Assembly: GCA_013397115.1 (NCBI GenBank)
Contig: VWZW01004078.1
Location: 186,001 to 250,000, forward strand
Reading direction: 5' to 3'
DNA: 64,000 nt
Source of the DNA: Edolisoma coerulescens
Lineage: Eukaryota; Chordata; Aves; Passeriformes; Campephagidae
The translations under genes were made by a program, and so were the position numbers. Under the pieces are notes generated by a model. The model saw nothing but the letters and a program-made list of their open reading frames with translations. It searched no databases and had not been told where the DNA came from. Below are positions 1-11,972 of this stretch, in pieces; within the stretch, counting starts at the first letter, position 1, and each line of letters opens with the position of its first letter.

Positions 1-2629
1 TGTTAGCGGGAATAGAGAGGTAGAAAGCAGAACAGAGTGATAACAGTGATTATTAAAATAAACACATACCACTATAAGATGCACTTTACTTTGATTACTG
101 TGAAGGAATAATCATTTTCCTGACTTCTTTTTCATGACCTGTGTACTCATGTTAGATGTCATCCTGCCAAGCTTGGAAAACGCTTTCAAATAAAAAAAAT
201 ACATTGCATACGATTTATGTTCCCTTTGTCCTTTTGTGATTTTCCATTGCTATTAAGATTGTTTTCCTGCAGATTCAGCTATTTCAATTAGCATGTTGTT
301 CCAAAGGTTCTTTGCCATGCATTTGTTGGACATTTTTATGAAGGCAGTACATCTTTTTCCTTTTAAATTCAGTTTCATATTTTACCTTTTATTATATATT
401 AAACCGTTCTAGTCATATATATATTAAAATACATTTAATTCTTTCCCCTATGCTGATAAAACACCGATGTCAATCACAACTATATGAAAATTTCTGCAAA
501 CCTAAAAATTAAAGAATCTTTAGTTTTGGTCCAGATTTAAAATCTGAATCTGTCCTAATAAAATGTGCAGGTCATCATTTGTACTTCATGATCATGAATC
601 CAGAACTGAAGGAGTTGTATATTTTAAGTATATTCATTTGAACACATATATTGGCTAAAAGTCAACAAAACTTTTTTTTTTGTATATGTAGTTTTTTGTC
701 CATCTGGTACAGATGATCAAAATAGTAAAATTAATATGAAAAATTTTAAGTCTCAGTCCTACTATCCTCATTAACATGGAAATAAAACCATGTTGTAATT
801 GTGAAATTAATAAGCTATTTGGGAAGTAGTTGGTTAAAGACTGATGAATGTGACCCTAAACTGAAAGGTTACACTTGGAATAGTACAGCACAGCTGTTTC
901 TTTCCTTGAAAATTTATTTGCTTGGAAAAGAAACAAGTATTATCTACAAATTTTGAACTGCATTGGAAAAAATAAAAAATAAGATACAATATCTCCTTCT
1001 GTGTGTTTACAATAGATCACCTTAAAGTAATACAGCTCTTCTTAATCTTTAAAAATTCAGTTTATTTATTTTTTTGAATATTTAAAGAGGCCTAAAAGAA
1101 GACTTCAGAGGGACTTTTTCTGATCGTAATTTTTTTATTGCCAATGATCAATTTCATTTCTTTTCCTATTAAAATATTCTCTTTTAATCTCTTAACAAGG
1201 ATAACAAGGATATGTTCACAGAAAGATTTAGTGGTGGATTAGGCATAGAAGGGACAGATGAACTCCTTTAGCATGTATCTTCACATATGGTCTGAATTCA
1301 GATCATGAAAAAATTAATTTATACTGAAAAAAAATACCCTTAAAATAATTTTTTTAAAAGTTAAGTTGTTTTAATGGTTCACAGAATGAATGAGTAATCC
1401 AAATTTTTCTCTAATGTCTTATCAGAATATTGCTTCCAATAGTGTCGTAGTTTAATATGCAGTTAGCTTTATCTATACATGAATGGTCCTCACTTCTGTT
1501 ACCTGTGCCAGATAAGATGATTTCATTATTATATGAAAAAAAGAAAAATAAAGTTAAGATTCCTAAATTAGCTACCAAAATTAGAAAATACTTGTTACAG
1601 TCTTCAACTAAATGATTGGATATCAGTCAATTATGTATCAGCAAACTGCTGATGCTAGGGAACTTCTTACCAAATGTCAAGCTCCATGTCCCAATAATTG
1701 AAATTCTAGATTTGCTTAATTAGATAATTATATTTACATAAACTAACATAATAGTTATAATTATTTGTGGAATAAACTCAGTAAAGGGAAAAAGCCTCCG
1801 CAACCTGCAAAACTTTGGATCATTTCTGATATCCAAAGAAAGACTTCTAATTGAAAGAAAACATTAGCCACAGGGAAAAAAAACCCAAACAAACAAGTTA
1901 ATTATAGGCATTGCTGACTGCAGTGACTCTTTCTGTAAAACACAAGCACAGGTCTATGTGTGTCACATGCCTTTTTTTTTTTTTCAATTTGACTTAAAAA
2001 AGGAGACAAATCCTTATACCAAATTAGAATAAGATTTAAATAAAAGTGGATTGCATACATTGATAGGTTTGTATAGTTAACACGGTAAATCTGTCCTATA
2101 TCTAAAGTATAGCACCTTAACTCACCAGCTCCGCACGTGCTTTACTTATATAAGATACAAAATTAAAATCTTCCAGCAGCATGCACTTTTTATGATGCAA
2201 GTATTACAGAACATAATTATCACCCATTCTAAGAAAACTTAGTAGGTTCTCCTTCCTGTTTTTGCTCAGAATGTTAGCCCAGACACTTGCCAGTTACCAT
2301 AAGTCCATGCAATGGATTGGTATCTGGTCCTTGAAAGTCTCATGGCTAGAAAGTGGCAAGTTCAGTGGCTCAAATAGATGGATCTAGGTATTGTTTCAGA
2401 GCTCTTGGGATATTTCATCTGACTCTCCACTTCTCAATTCAGAAGGATGTAGGTCCCCCAGCTGTGTCACATCTTCCAATTTTGATCTTAGATGCCTGTG
2501 GACCTCTTACAATGCAGCAGAAATTTATACTTAGCTTACTAAATTAAGGCCAGTGAGTTTTTTCAAGGACCAACACTCACACTTCCTTTTCCCTGGCACC
2601 TTCATCTCTTGTGCGATACCTTTCCAAAA
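1..2629. other. AT-rich DNA, no gene recognised
   Basis: The stretch is strongly AT-rich with many stop codons in every frame. The only structure seen is simple: short poly-A and poly-T runs, for example a run of about 14 T near 1971-1984. No open frame looks coding, and no mobile element was recognised. Ancient repeats too decayed to see by eye may be present. Confidence 0.6.
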
Positions 2630-2649
2630 TTGATGCAATTGCCTAAACA
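2630..2649 (+). repeat. Copy 1 of an unnamed dispersed repeat (left part)
   Basis: Twenty bases here recur at 3123-3142 with one mismatch; the shared core is TTGCCTAAACA. A related copy lies at 59322. The downstream half of this copy seems to continue after the LTR at 2658-2919, from about 2925, where the bases resemble the region after 3142. That would mean the LTR inserted into the repeat. The family is not identified. Confidence 0.45.
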
Positions 2650-2657
2650 TGACCAAT

Positions 2658-2919
2658 TGTGCTGGTTTTGGCTGTGCTAGATTAAATTTTTGCTTTCCTG
2701 GAAATGTCTGAACATCTGCATTCTGTTAGGAAGTAGTGAATCAATTACTTATTTATCTTTGTTTGTCCTCACAGCTTTTGCTTAACCTATTAAATTGCCT
2801 TCATCTCAACTCACAAATTTCCTCATTTTTACCCTTCCAGTTCTATCCCCCACCACACTGAGAGGAGGGAGCGAGTGTCTGTGTAAGGCTTAGTTGCCAG
2901 CTGGAGTTAAACACCACCA
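2658..2919 (+). mobile_element. Solo LTR, ERVL-like, internally deleted
   Basis: The segment opens with TGTGCTGGTTTTGGCTG and closes with a stretch resembling TTAGTTGCCAGCTGG plus TTAAAC. It shares this opening, the closing block and a CTTTTGCTT...CTATTAA block with the full-length LTR at 5130-5710, but is about 260 bp instead of about 580, so the middle (U3) has been lost. The flanking 5-mers CCAAT (2653-2657) and CCACT (2920-2924) match at four of five bases, consistent with a decayed 5-bp target duplication as expected for ERVL-type integration. No retroviral coding sequence adjoins it, so it is a solo LTR. The end coordinates rest on that duplication and could shift by a few bases. Confidence 0.75.
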
Positions 2920-3122
2920 CCACTGCATCTGAAATGCTACGGGGTACCTGAGAAATTCACACTAAACTGGAAATTATTCTCAAGACCTGTAGAAGACCAT
3001 ATGGAACATCAACAGAGGAAACTTGGGGTATCGCCCACAGGCACTGGAGATTTAATTTTATACAGGCCTATTAAATCCTAATTGTATAGTCTTTGTTCCA
3101 TGGTAACAATGTAGCCTGGGCT

Positions 3123-3200
3123 TTGATGCAGTTGCCTAAACACTGGATTGAACTCAGTGTCATTTGAAGTATGTTCAGATAGTCTGCATATTTTCAGCTA
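3123..3200 (+). repeat. Copy 2 of an unnamed dispersed repeat
   Basis: It begins with the 20-base motif shared with 2630-2649 and continues with a weaker block containing GTCATTTGAAGTATG and TTCAGATA. The copy at 59322-59390 has the same order: the GATGCA...TTGCCTAAA core, then ATCATTTGAT, then GAGATA. Three copies with the same internal order suggest a real interspersed family rather than chance, but no name can be given. Confidence 0.45.
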
Positions 3201-5078
3201 CTCCTCCAAAAAGGCAGAGTTATCTTGTAAATCAAATATTATATGTTAGTCTCAGAGATGTCTCAGATACCNTCCTTTATGGAATAGCTATATTAAAGTT
3301 AGGTACTAAAATCCCAGTTCTAAAGCCTCTACTTCATCTTGGAGTTACACTTTTTATCATATCAAGCAATAATAATAAGATCTATGCTTGCTGTACACAA
3401 TCCTACTCCAACTAAAGCATTATATGTTTTCTGTCTAACTCTTACCTATTCATATGGATATCAATATTAATACAGAATATTTACTTAAGGATATTAGAAA
3501 CCGCTACTGCACAAATCTTTTAAATAACTAATAAAACAAATATATGAAAATAAAAACATTTGTCTTGTCAAGTGTTTATTAAAGTATAGGAAGTAACTTT
3601 GGAATATAACTTTTTTTTTTTTAAAGTGTCATTTTCTACGTCCGATAAGCTTATTGAGATACAGATTTTAATTTTCATTTTAAAATATTATTATTGGTAA
3701 TCTTGCACAATCTTTAAAATAATCTATGAGTTACAGCTAGCGGATTTTACACCACAGATACATTTCTTTACACTGTAACCAGGAGGTCAATGCTAAAAAT
3801 ATGATATTTCTTTGAAGGAGAATGAAGCAAAGCATGAGAAGTACTCTCACAATGATAAGGCAAAAGATGTGGGGTTTAACTGTTACTAAGAGGTGCTTTT
3901 TCCCTTTATCTAAATTCATGGCTGTGGACCAAGAACCTACGTACGGTACAGAAGGATACAGATGTTATGCATTTAAAAATCCCGTCTGGTTTCTGCATTT
4001 TGGTTGTAGAGCCATGGCCCAGAGTTGTCTTTTAAGGATATGTTTTAGCATATTTTGAATACATACTACTCTGAGGGATTTAAAATTTGACTGGTATGCT
4101 AGGTGCGTTGAAAGAATCTGTTCACATTAGGCATATGTATCTTGTGAGTGAGTTACGTCACTGACTGCATCTTTGATGTATAGCAAAAACATCTCATGGG
4201 GTTTGCTGAAACAGTAATCTTTCAAAAGCATTTAGGAAGATGCTTCACAGAAGTTCTTGTATCTAGGTGTGGATTTAAATATTATAAACTGCTTCAGATA
4301 AAAAAATAATTAAATTACTTTTTTGGTGTTCCTAAAATATTACCAGTCACACGGATACTGTTTTGTTTAAACAGTGAGATAAACCAATACCTCAATTTTA
4401 GATTAAATGTTGACCGTCTAAATTGCTAATGAAACTTCTTTATTCTGCAGTCCCTGCATGACCTACTTTGAATTTGATCCTTCAAATTTGTAAGATGCAC
4501 ACATTTGGAAGGCCTGTGCTTTTGTGTGGAGTGATAGTAAAGCACAGAGATTTCAACAGTGGTGGCTTCAGGTAAGATACCAAAATTGTCTCTTAAGAAG
4601 CATAACTCATCTGATCTATGAACTTCAGAGTCTCAAGATATTTTCCCTATAACCAAAAACCCTTAAAACCCCATAACTATAGTAAATTACAGGTGATGGT
4701 GTAGCCTAGCCAAGAGTACCTCCTAACCCTTTCTTTTTGAATCTGGTTTACTGAAGATCTAACTATAAAGATGTCAAAGGAGGAAGGTGTCACAGAACTT
4801 TGGCCTCTACTCCAAAGACTCTAGAAAGACTTTGGGCTATAGTCTAGGAAAGAGATCTTCTCCCTCTGTATGATGTTCAGTTCCTAGCCTTTCCTCACTT
4901 CAGTGGATTACTTGTTCTCTGATGGTGCAAAAGTTCCCTAAACAGTCAATAGAGAGGGAGTAGTCAAGAGTGCATCCTGACTGTCAAGGAAGGATTGCAG
5001 GTTTCTCCTTTACTTTACAGGAAAACTCAGAGCACATATGAAAACAGCATAAATTTACATGCCAAGAGCGAAAAGTCG
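3201..5078. other. AT-rich DNA, no gene recognised
   Basis: No coding region or mobile element was recognised. One ambiguous base (N) sits at 3272. Short open frames here, such as one of 78 codons at 3822-4058, have no recognisable domain and are of a length expected by chance. Confidence 0.55.
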
Positions 5079-6476
5079 CAGAATCACGGAACAGCTGGGG
5101 ATGGAAGGCACCTCTTGAGATTGCATAGTTGTGCTGGGTTTGGCCGGGGTAGAATTAATTGCCTTCCCAGTGTCTGGTACTGGGCTGTATTTTGGATTTG
5201 TGCTGAACACAGGCTTGATAGCATAGAGATGTCATTGCTGAGCAGGGCTTACATAGAGCCAAGGCCTTTCCTGTTTTTCATACTGCCATGCTAGCAAGGA
5301 AGGAGGGGGTGCATGGGAGGTTGGGAGGAGACACAGCCGGGACAGGTGACCCAAATTGACTAAAGGAATATTCCAGACCACATGGCATTATGCTCAATAT
5401 ATAAAGTTGGGAAAAAGAAGGATAAAGGGCAGAGTGATGGCATTTGTCTTCCAAAGTCACTGTTACGTGTGATGGGTCCCTGCTCTCCTGGAGATGGCTG
5501 AACACCAGCCTGCCCATGGGAAACAGTGAATTAATTTTTTGTTCTTCTTTGCTTGGGTGCATAGCTTTTGCTTTCCCTATTAACTGTCTTTATCTCAAAC
5601 CATAAGTTTTCTACCTTTTACCCTACTAATTCTCTCCCTGATCCTGCCAGTGAGGGAGTGAGCAAACGGCTGGTTGGGGCTTTGTTGTTAGCTGGGGTGA
5701 ATCCACGACACTAGCCCAAAACCCCTGTTCAAACATTGTTGAGTTGGTTAAATCACTTGCACACCCAAAAAAGTGTTTCCTTGTGTTCATGTGAAAATTC
5801 ATGTGTTTTCATTTGGGCCCATTGCCTCTTGTCCTGTCACCGGCCATCACTGAAAAGAGTGTGTCTCCATTTTCTTTATGCTTTCCTATCAAGCATTAAT
5901 GCATATTAAAAAGATCCCACTCAGCCTTTCCTTTTCCAAACTGAGTTCTACCTCACTCAGCATCTCCTCCCACAAAAGATGCTCCAGACCCTTAACCATC
6001 TCCCTGTGAGCAAAACATGACCTTTGCTGGACATGGCCATAATTCAGTGTGTCCATGTCCCTCTTGTACCATGGAACCTAAATTTGGACCCAGTGGTCCA
6101 GATGGGGCCTCTCCACGAAAGAGAAAAGAGCAAGGATCATCTCCCTGCTGGCAACATTCATCTTAATGCAACCCAGGAGGCTGTTGATCTTTGTGGCAGC
6201 AAGGGCATGTTCCTGGATCCTGGTCAACTTGCAGTCCACAAGGAGTGCCATATCCTGCAAAATAAAGCTGCTTTTTAACTGGTATATTACCCATCATGAG
6301 TTAGTGCATGGGATTATTTCTGCCAAGATGAAAATCTTCCTCTTGTTCTTTAGTGAATTTTGTGAGATTCCTGTCTACACAGTTCTCCATCTTCCTGAGA
6401 TCCCTCTGAATTGCATCACACCTACTTGGTATACCAATTATTCCTCTGAGGTTTGTTTCATTTGTAAGTGTGGTGA
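5079..6476 (-). mobile_element. CR1 LINE, antisense, split by an LTR
   Basis: Read on the minus strand this is the 3' part of a CR1 element. The plus strand starts with AGAATCACGGAACAG and GGATGGAAGGCACCTCT, the complement of the CR1 3' tip. After the LTR at 5130-5710 the same element resumes with CTAGCCCAAAACCCCTG and runs through the 3' untranslated region into the reverse-transcriptase C-terminal region, seen around 5915-6260 and again at 6300-6470. The frames carry many stops and indels. It is older than the LTR it contains. It is 5'-truncated, as is normal for CR1, and abuts an LTR fragment at 6477. Confidence 0.85.
5130..5710 (+). mobile_element. Solo LTR, ERVL-like, about 581 bp, nested in CR1
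   Basis: It starts TGTGCTGGGTTTGGCC and ends with GAATCCACGACA, so it has the TG...CA ends of an LTR. Internal landmarks shared with other copies in the window include CCCAAATTGACTAAAGG, CCACATGGCATTATGCTC and CTATTAACTGTCTTTATC. The antisense copies at 21253, 39441 and 41628 match block for block when reverse-complemented. It interrupts the CR1 exactly between GAGATTGCATAG and CTAGCCC. The candidate 5-bp target duplication ATAGT/CTAGC is badly decayed, matching at three of five. There is no internal retroviral DNA, so it probably formed by LTR-LTR recombination. Confidence 0.85.
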
Positions 6477-6820
6477 TGTCACCTGGCTGATTGCCAGGTG
6501 CCAACTAAGGTGCTCTATCATTCCCCCTCCTCAGCAGGACAGGGGAGAAAAATATGACAAAAAAGCTCATGGGTTGAGATAAAGAGAGGGAGAGGGAGAT
6601 AATTCTATGATTACTGTCATGGGCAAAATTGACTTGACCTGGGGAAACTAATTTAATTTACTGCCAATCAGAGAAACATAATTAGAAATTAGAACAAATC
6701 CAAAAACATCTTCTCCCTACCCCTCTGTTTTTCCCAGACTCAACATCACTCCTGACTTCCTTGCAGACAGTTCATAATGCTTTATCTCTGTTGTTCCTTT
6801 TTCTATTCAGCTGTTATGTA
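6477..6820 (-). mobile_element. LTR fragment, antisense, ERVL-like type
   Basis: The block GGTGCCAACTAAGG, then CTCAGCAGGACAGGGGAG, then GCTCATGGGTTGAGATAAAG, then TAATTTAATTTACTGCC has the arrangement of an avian LTR read on the minus strand. Within the window the GGGGAGAAAA...CTCATGGGT(T/C)GAGAT portion is shared with the antisense LTR at 39441. The rest differs, so this is a different subfamily. It fades out near 6820 and lacks its 5' end. Identification relies partly on recognition of the family without a search. Confidence 0.6.
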
Positions 6821-9621
6821 GTTTGAATGATAATTAAAAATGTGTTGCATAAGACACTATGAACTAAACTCATGCTTTTATGTCCTGTTTCTGCATATGC
6901 TTTCTGACAGGCAAGCTTTCATTCTTTACTGTGTTCTTAATTAACCCTTCAAATTCTACTGTCTTGAACCATTTTCCATACAGTTAATGTTCTGTAAATA
7001 TCTTAGTTATCTTTCTCAGGACTATAAACATAAGCAGTGAACAAAGAAAGACACCCAAATCTAATGCTGAAGAGAAAATGTCAAGTTATACACATAGAAA
7101 GACGACAGATGATGACTTGATAATGGTCTTTGTAAAATTCTCTCTCCGAAAAAAAATATAGATTAGGAACTCAGTCATCCTGCATACAAAATATTAACCA
7201 TTAATTTGAGAAGAAAAATGTGTCTAAACCCAGTATGAATTTTGTTAGTGTTTTCAGAAGTAAAAGAAAAACAAAAAAATGATTCTGTCTGATCAGGGAG
7301 CAGCAAACATATGAAGCCAAATGACAAATAATAAATTTTTTTTTTAAAGCAAAAAATTAATTAAATAATGATTACCTTGGACTTACTTGTTTTCAGACTT
7401 AAAGGTCTCTTCACAGACATTGTGCTATGTGTTGCTGAGGGTAATAGTCTAAGACAAAGAAAGAAGATAAGCAGCACTTTTGAGAATTCATGTCAGTAAT
7501 TATTACAACCAGTCAGCAGGAAATTATGCCTTTTACTAAATGATCATGTGAGTTGCTGAAGAGTGATACTTTGTTTAAATGATTCAGTGGGATATGCTGT
7601 GTCAAGAAAACCAAAGTTTAAATCAGCCTCTTGGACTATCAGAACCAGTTCTGGTGACAAAGCCTTGATTCTGTGAAGGAGTTCACTAAATGAATCCAGT
7701 TTTATTTAGACACATCTCCCACTGCCTTTGGAGTCAAAATTCTAATACTCTTTTGAGAAAAGAATGGAGGAAAACACAAAGTGAGTATAATTTCATTTAA
7801 ACATAATTTGGATTCACTAGTTCTTCAACTATAAACTCATTATTTATAAAGGGTTACTCATGCAACATTTATTTCTGAATGGTGATTTATTGTGTCCCCA
7901 GAGAACACTCAGTGAAAAGAGAAAGGTTGCAGAAGTAGCATTAATACCTGCCTAGGACTATGTTGATTTATTAAAAAAACCCAACCAAACAAACAAAAAT
8001 AGAGGAAAAAAAAAAAAAAGCAAAAGTGCAAACCACAGGGAAAGAAGCTACTAAGCTGTATAACTTGATTAGGTAAAAAGAGCATTAAATGTGAAAATCC
8101 TAAACTCTTTAGCTTTGCTCTTCTGCATATAAATTAGAGATTAGGTAGGAGCAATATGAGCAGTCCCTTTGTAATACATAGGTCTAATTACAATAAATTT
8201 AGAAAAGTCTAAGTGTGTAATAAGCACAAAGTAGATTAAGAGTGCATGGGAATTATAAAATGCCTAGGCTTCTTTAAAGCTTCTGATGTGACAGATAAAG
8301 TTACTTTTGTTTGTTTTTTTTTTTTTTTTCCCTGTGGGAAACCTATCAATATGCTTGGAGTTTATTCTTTCTTACTTTTATAGCAAGTGTATGAAGTTTA
8401 ATTAGTAAGAACAAGCTGAAAATAGAAAAAAAAAAAGAATGGGATAGGAAAAGGGCAAAGACTAAAGTAAAATCCATGCAGTAACATAAATGAGATGTTT
8501 GAATTAGTAGCCAAACAAAAGTAAAAGAAAAGCAATCTAATATCACTTTTTACTGCTAGCACTGACTGATCTCAAGTTAATTGAGTACAAGACATAATTT
8601 CTTCTTATTCCAGTGAGAATTATGCTTCCATCTAAATATGTATTATTCAGCTTTATCAAATATTATCACATCACTTTGTGATATGTCAATGTAAATAAAA
8701 GTGTGGAGTCATGTAGTTCCTTCCCACAGCAACACAGGAAGGAGGCAGCAACTTTCATCACTGCAGCCCTTTCCTGGCTTCTCTTTGTACCTGGGCTCAG
8801 TGGTCCCTCCCAGCTTTCTATGCAAACACCACAGTTTGCAACTGCAGAGGAGTTGGTGGCTTCAAAGACAATGACAAGGTCTTTCTTCTGAGTGTGTTAA
8901 TGTGCAATCTGATGATCTTCTTTCTCTTTATATCTGCAGTTTCACAATATAAGTTATTATCCTTGTTGAAGTGAAAAGATTCAAGGGAGGTAACAAAATT
9001 GCAAAAGTGAAACTGATACTCAGCTTCTGTTACATATTCAGGAGCAAATTTGGAGCAGATCTTTACTTAATCTCTAACAGATATATATGTAAGAAATGTT
9101 GAACTGAATGAGCTGCATGAACACGAATTCATGGCTATAATAGCTGTATCATATATGTACTGTCATTATTTATAATCAGGGGAACACTTGGGGATGATAA
9201 ATTTCAGTCTATAAAATTCTGAAAAAATTACTGTCAATATTAACACAGGGAAGAAGAAGTAGAGAAGACACGCACAACTTGCTTGGTCATGTTTAGTCCC
9301 TGAAAATGTTGTAATTCTGATTAATAAATGTGAAAAAAAGTATAAACCCATTTTACAAAACTGAATAATATCATTTAAGAAAATAAGTGATGTACAATAC
9401 ATAGGACCAGATGTGATAAGGAAAAAAATATGTAGGAGATGAATCTGCTTCTGATGGTCATTTAAACTGAAGTGCAAAAAGTATAAGAAACATTTCATGA
9501 ATCAAGAGTTCAGTAAAGAAGGCTCCAGTCTCTTTAATGTGCTATAAGGGCCAGTTACTGATAAAAGAAGTACACAATTTCCAAGACCACTTACTTATTA
9601 ACTGGAACATTGGGTACTTCA
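6821..9621. other. AT-rich DNA with A- and T-rich simple sequence
   Basis: No gene or element was recognised. Low-complexity tracts include an A-rich stretch near 7972-8021 and a run of about 16 T at 8314-8329. A somewhat less AT-rich patch at about 8703-8890 has no recognisable identity. Confidence 0.55.
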
Positions 9622-9770
9622 TGTTAAAAGTGATCTCTGGAAGTCTGTAGCCCAACCTCTACTTGAAGCAAGGTCAGCTGTGAAGTCACACTAGTTGCTA
9701 GGGCTTCATCTATCTGGGTCTTGAAGACCTCTGAGGATAGAAGCAGTGTATATCCCAGGATACCGGCCAA
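9622..9770 (-). mobile_element. CR1 LINE 3' tail, antisense
   Basis: The plus strand contains AAGTGATCTCTGGAAG, TGTAGCCCAACCTCTAC, TTGAAGCAAGGTCAGCTG and TGGGTCTTGAAGACCTCTG, in the order seen in the complement of the CR1 3' untranslated region (compare 44171-44356). The copy is short, strongly 5'-truncated and diverged. Confidence 0.75.
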
Positions 9771-11856
9771 GAAATAATGTTTCCTGAGAGAGGAGGAAAC
9801 CATGCAGGAGAAATCTGGATGAGGCTAAAGAAAGTTGTAAAAAATGTGCATATCTGAAGACATTCAATGTAAGTGTTGCAAAGATTGATCAAGGCCACTG
9901 AAATAGAGATTTAGAGTAGATGTGAAGACAAATGTATTACTTTTGTCTTAGATACAGGAACTAACTTTACAATTATGGAAGCAAATCCATCAAATCTAGA
10001 GAAGTGCTAATAAGCAACAGATCTTTGAAAGTGTCTTTTAATCAACAATAAGGAAATTATTATTAAAAAATGATCAAACTCCCAAAACTTGACATTTAAT
10101 TTCAAGAGAAAATTATGTCCAGTATTATTATAATGTATTTGGGCAACACATGCAGCTACTTTTTTATTAAAAACAAAGGAAGGGTAAGGATTACCTTTTA
10201 AATGGTCCGCATTTCTGAACTTATGTAAGATATAAATACTAAATAGCTGAAGTTACACATATGATAACATGAAAAACAAGCAAATATTTCTAAGCAGAAG
10301 TTATACATGAAAATCCATGCAATGATTTTTATCTATTAATAAGAAAAACTTAAAAGGTAAAAAGCCTTGAATATAGCCCAAGCATATACCTAATAATGAA
10401 AACTGGAAAGTAGTTGATTTTGTAAATCTGTTAAAATGACGGTAATGTCATGTGTCAAATAGATTAAAGACTAGATCCAGCCAAGCATGTGAATTACTAT
10501 ATAGGACTTGGGTGGAACTGAGGTTTCTCAGAAAAATGCAGTTGAAAAATCTCTCTTCATTACTAGCCATGGAGAAAACTGAGCTCAGGAATGCGGTTCT
10601 TAGCCATAGATGTCTCATACATTTGATGCCCTAGAAACTGTTGCATAGAGCCAGAAAGGCAGGACCCAGCATTCATAAGAAACTGGCACTTCTACACAGC
10701 AGTACAGCATCCCACTAAAGTATCTAATACCATTCGAGATGACCTTCACTTGCGACTTCAAAAGCAGGATCACCTTTTGAGCTCCCTTCTTAAATATGCA
10801 GACCCTACAAAGATGTCTCAGAAACTGTGGGCTACGTCTCATATGGCAGTACTTAGTACCCATGTAGGGGCAACTAAATGGATCCCCGAGGAATCCAGAG
10901 ACCTGTTTTTCTGAACAAAGGCTGATATCTTTCTTAGAGAAGGATGATAAACTCCTCTGACTCTAATGCTTGGACTTCTAGATAATATCCTTGAATGCTG
11001 TTGGTTTTAGAAGGAATGAACCAGTCTAGGGGGATTAGCACTCAACTATATTTAGGATTCAAACCCCCTGTATTTAGGATTCAAAAAATCTTCAGGGTTT
11101 TTTTCAGGTGTTTTTTTTTTTAATCAGGACATCAGGCATCTCCCAAATGTCAATCATAGTTATTTAATGTAACAACCTAAATATTTGATTAAAGAACTGG
11201 CTAAGTAAGAGATGCTGTCTACTCCTCTTAGTGCAGATGTGCCTGTTTGTGTGCCATGAATGCGCTAAACTTAAAAAGGATAACCACTGAATCATTAATG
11301 ATCAGAAAATTCACACTGATGTAAAGAGATGATTCATATTTCAGGATTCACAGGTGTTTTTTGTTAGTTTGGAGTTTTTGTAATCCATTGACTGCTTAAG
11401 GCAGTATACAAATAATGCTAGAAATAGCAGACAGAAATGCAGTCTAAAATCAAGAAAAGGTTGAGCCTTGGGACTTCAATCTATTTCAAATCTTATTTAA
11501 TGATTTCTGTTTTAACGGAGTATTCAGAGTACTGATTTCTACTAGGTTCAAACCTTAAATTGATTTTGTATGAGAAAGAATAAACCACTGAGAAAAAAAA
11601 AATAACTAATTAAGTATTGCTGAATATTAGGTTATTTCTTGCACTCATTTGCTACTGCACATTTCTTAGCACACATTTCCCAGCTGCTATCTTTGTTTTG
11701 TTTCTCCACCAGTAAGATGGGGATTAGAGTCTGCTAATCAAGGTGTGGTAGCAAGGTTTCCATTAACGGGATCATACAGGCCAAAGATGTAGACTGCTTA
11801 TCTTATAATTAATAATATAAAGGAGTTCTTACCCCTTTTAGAAGCTGTCCATAATA
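9771..11856. other. AT-rich DNA, no gene recognised
   Basis: No open frame of convincing length or known element was seen. A small duplication of GTATTTAGGATTCAAA-like sequence occurs near 11048-11085. Confidence 0.5.
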
Positions 11857-11972
11857 AAAAACTCAAGGTTTTAAGTTTAAGACAGACCATAAAATAAATT
11901 AAAACTGCTGCTGAGGTAAAAACCTCAAGGTTTTAAGTGTAAGACAGCGTAAAATAAATTAAAACTGCTGCA
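11857..11972 (+). repeat. Local tandem duplication, two copies, period about 62 bp
   Basis: CTCAAGGTTTTAAG at 11862 recurs at 11924, and both copies continue through TAAGACAG and TAAAATAAATTAAAACTGCTG. The second copy lacks two bases after GACAG and has a few substitutions. This is a simple segmental tandem duplication, probably from replication slippage or end joining. It shows no coding potential. Confidence 0.9.
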
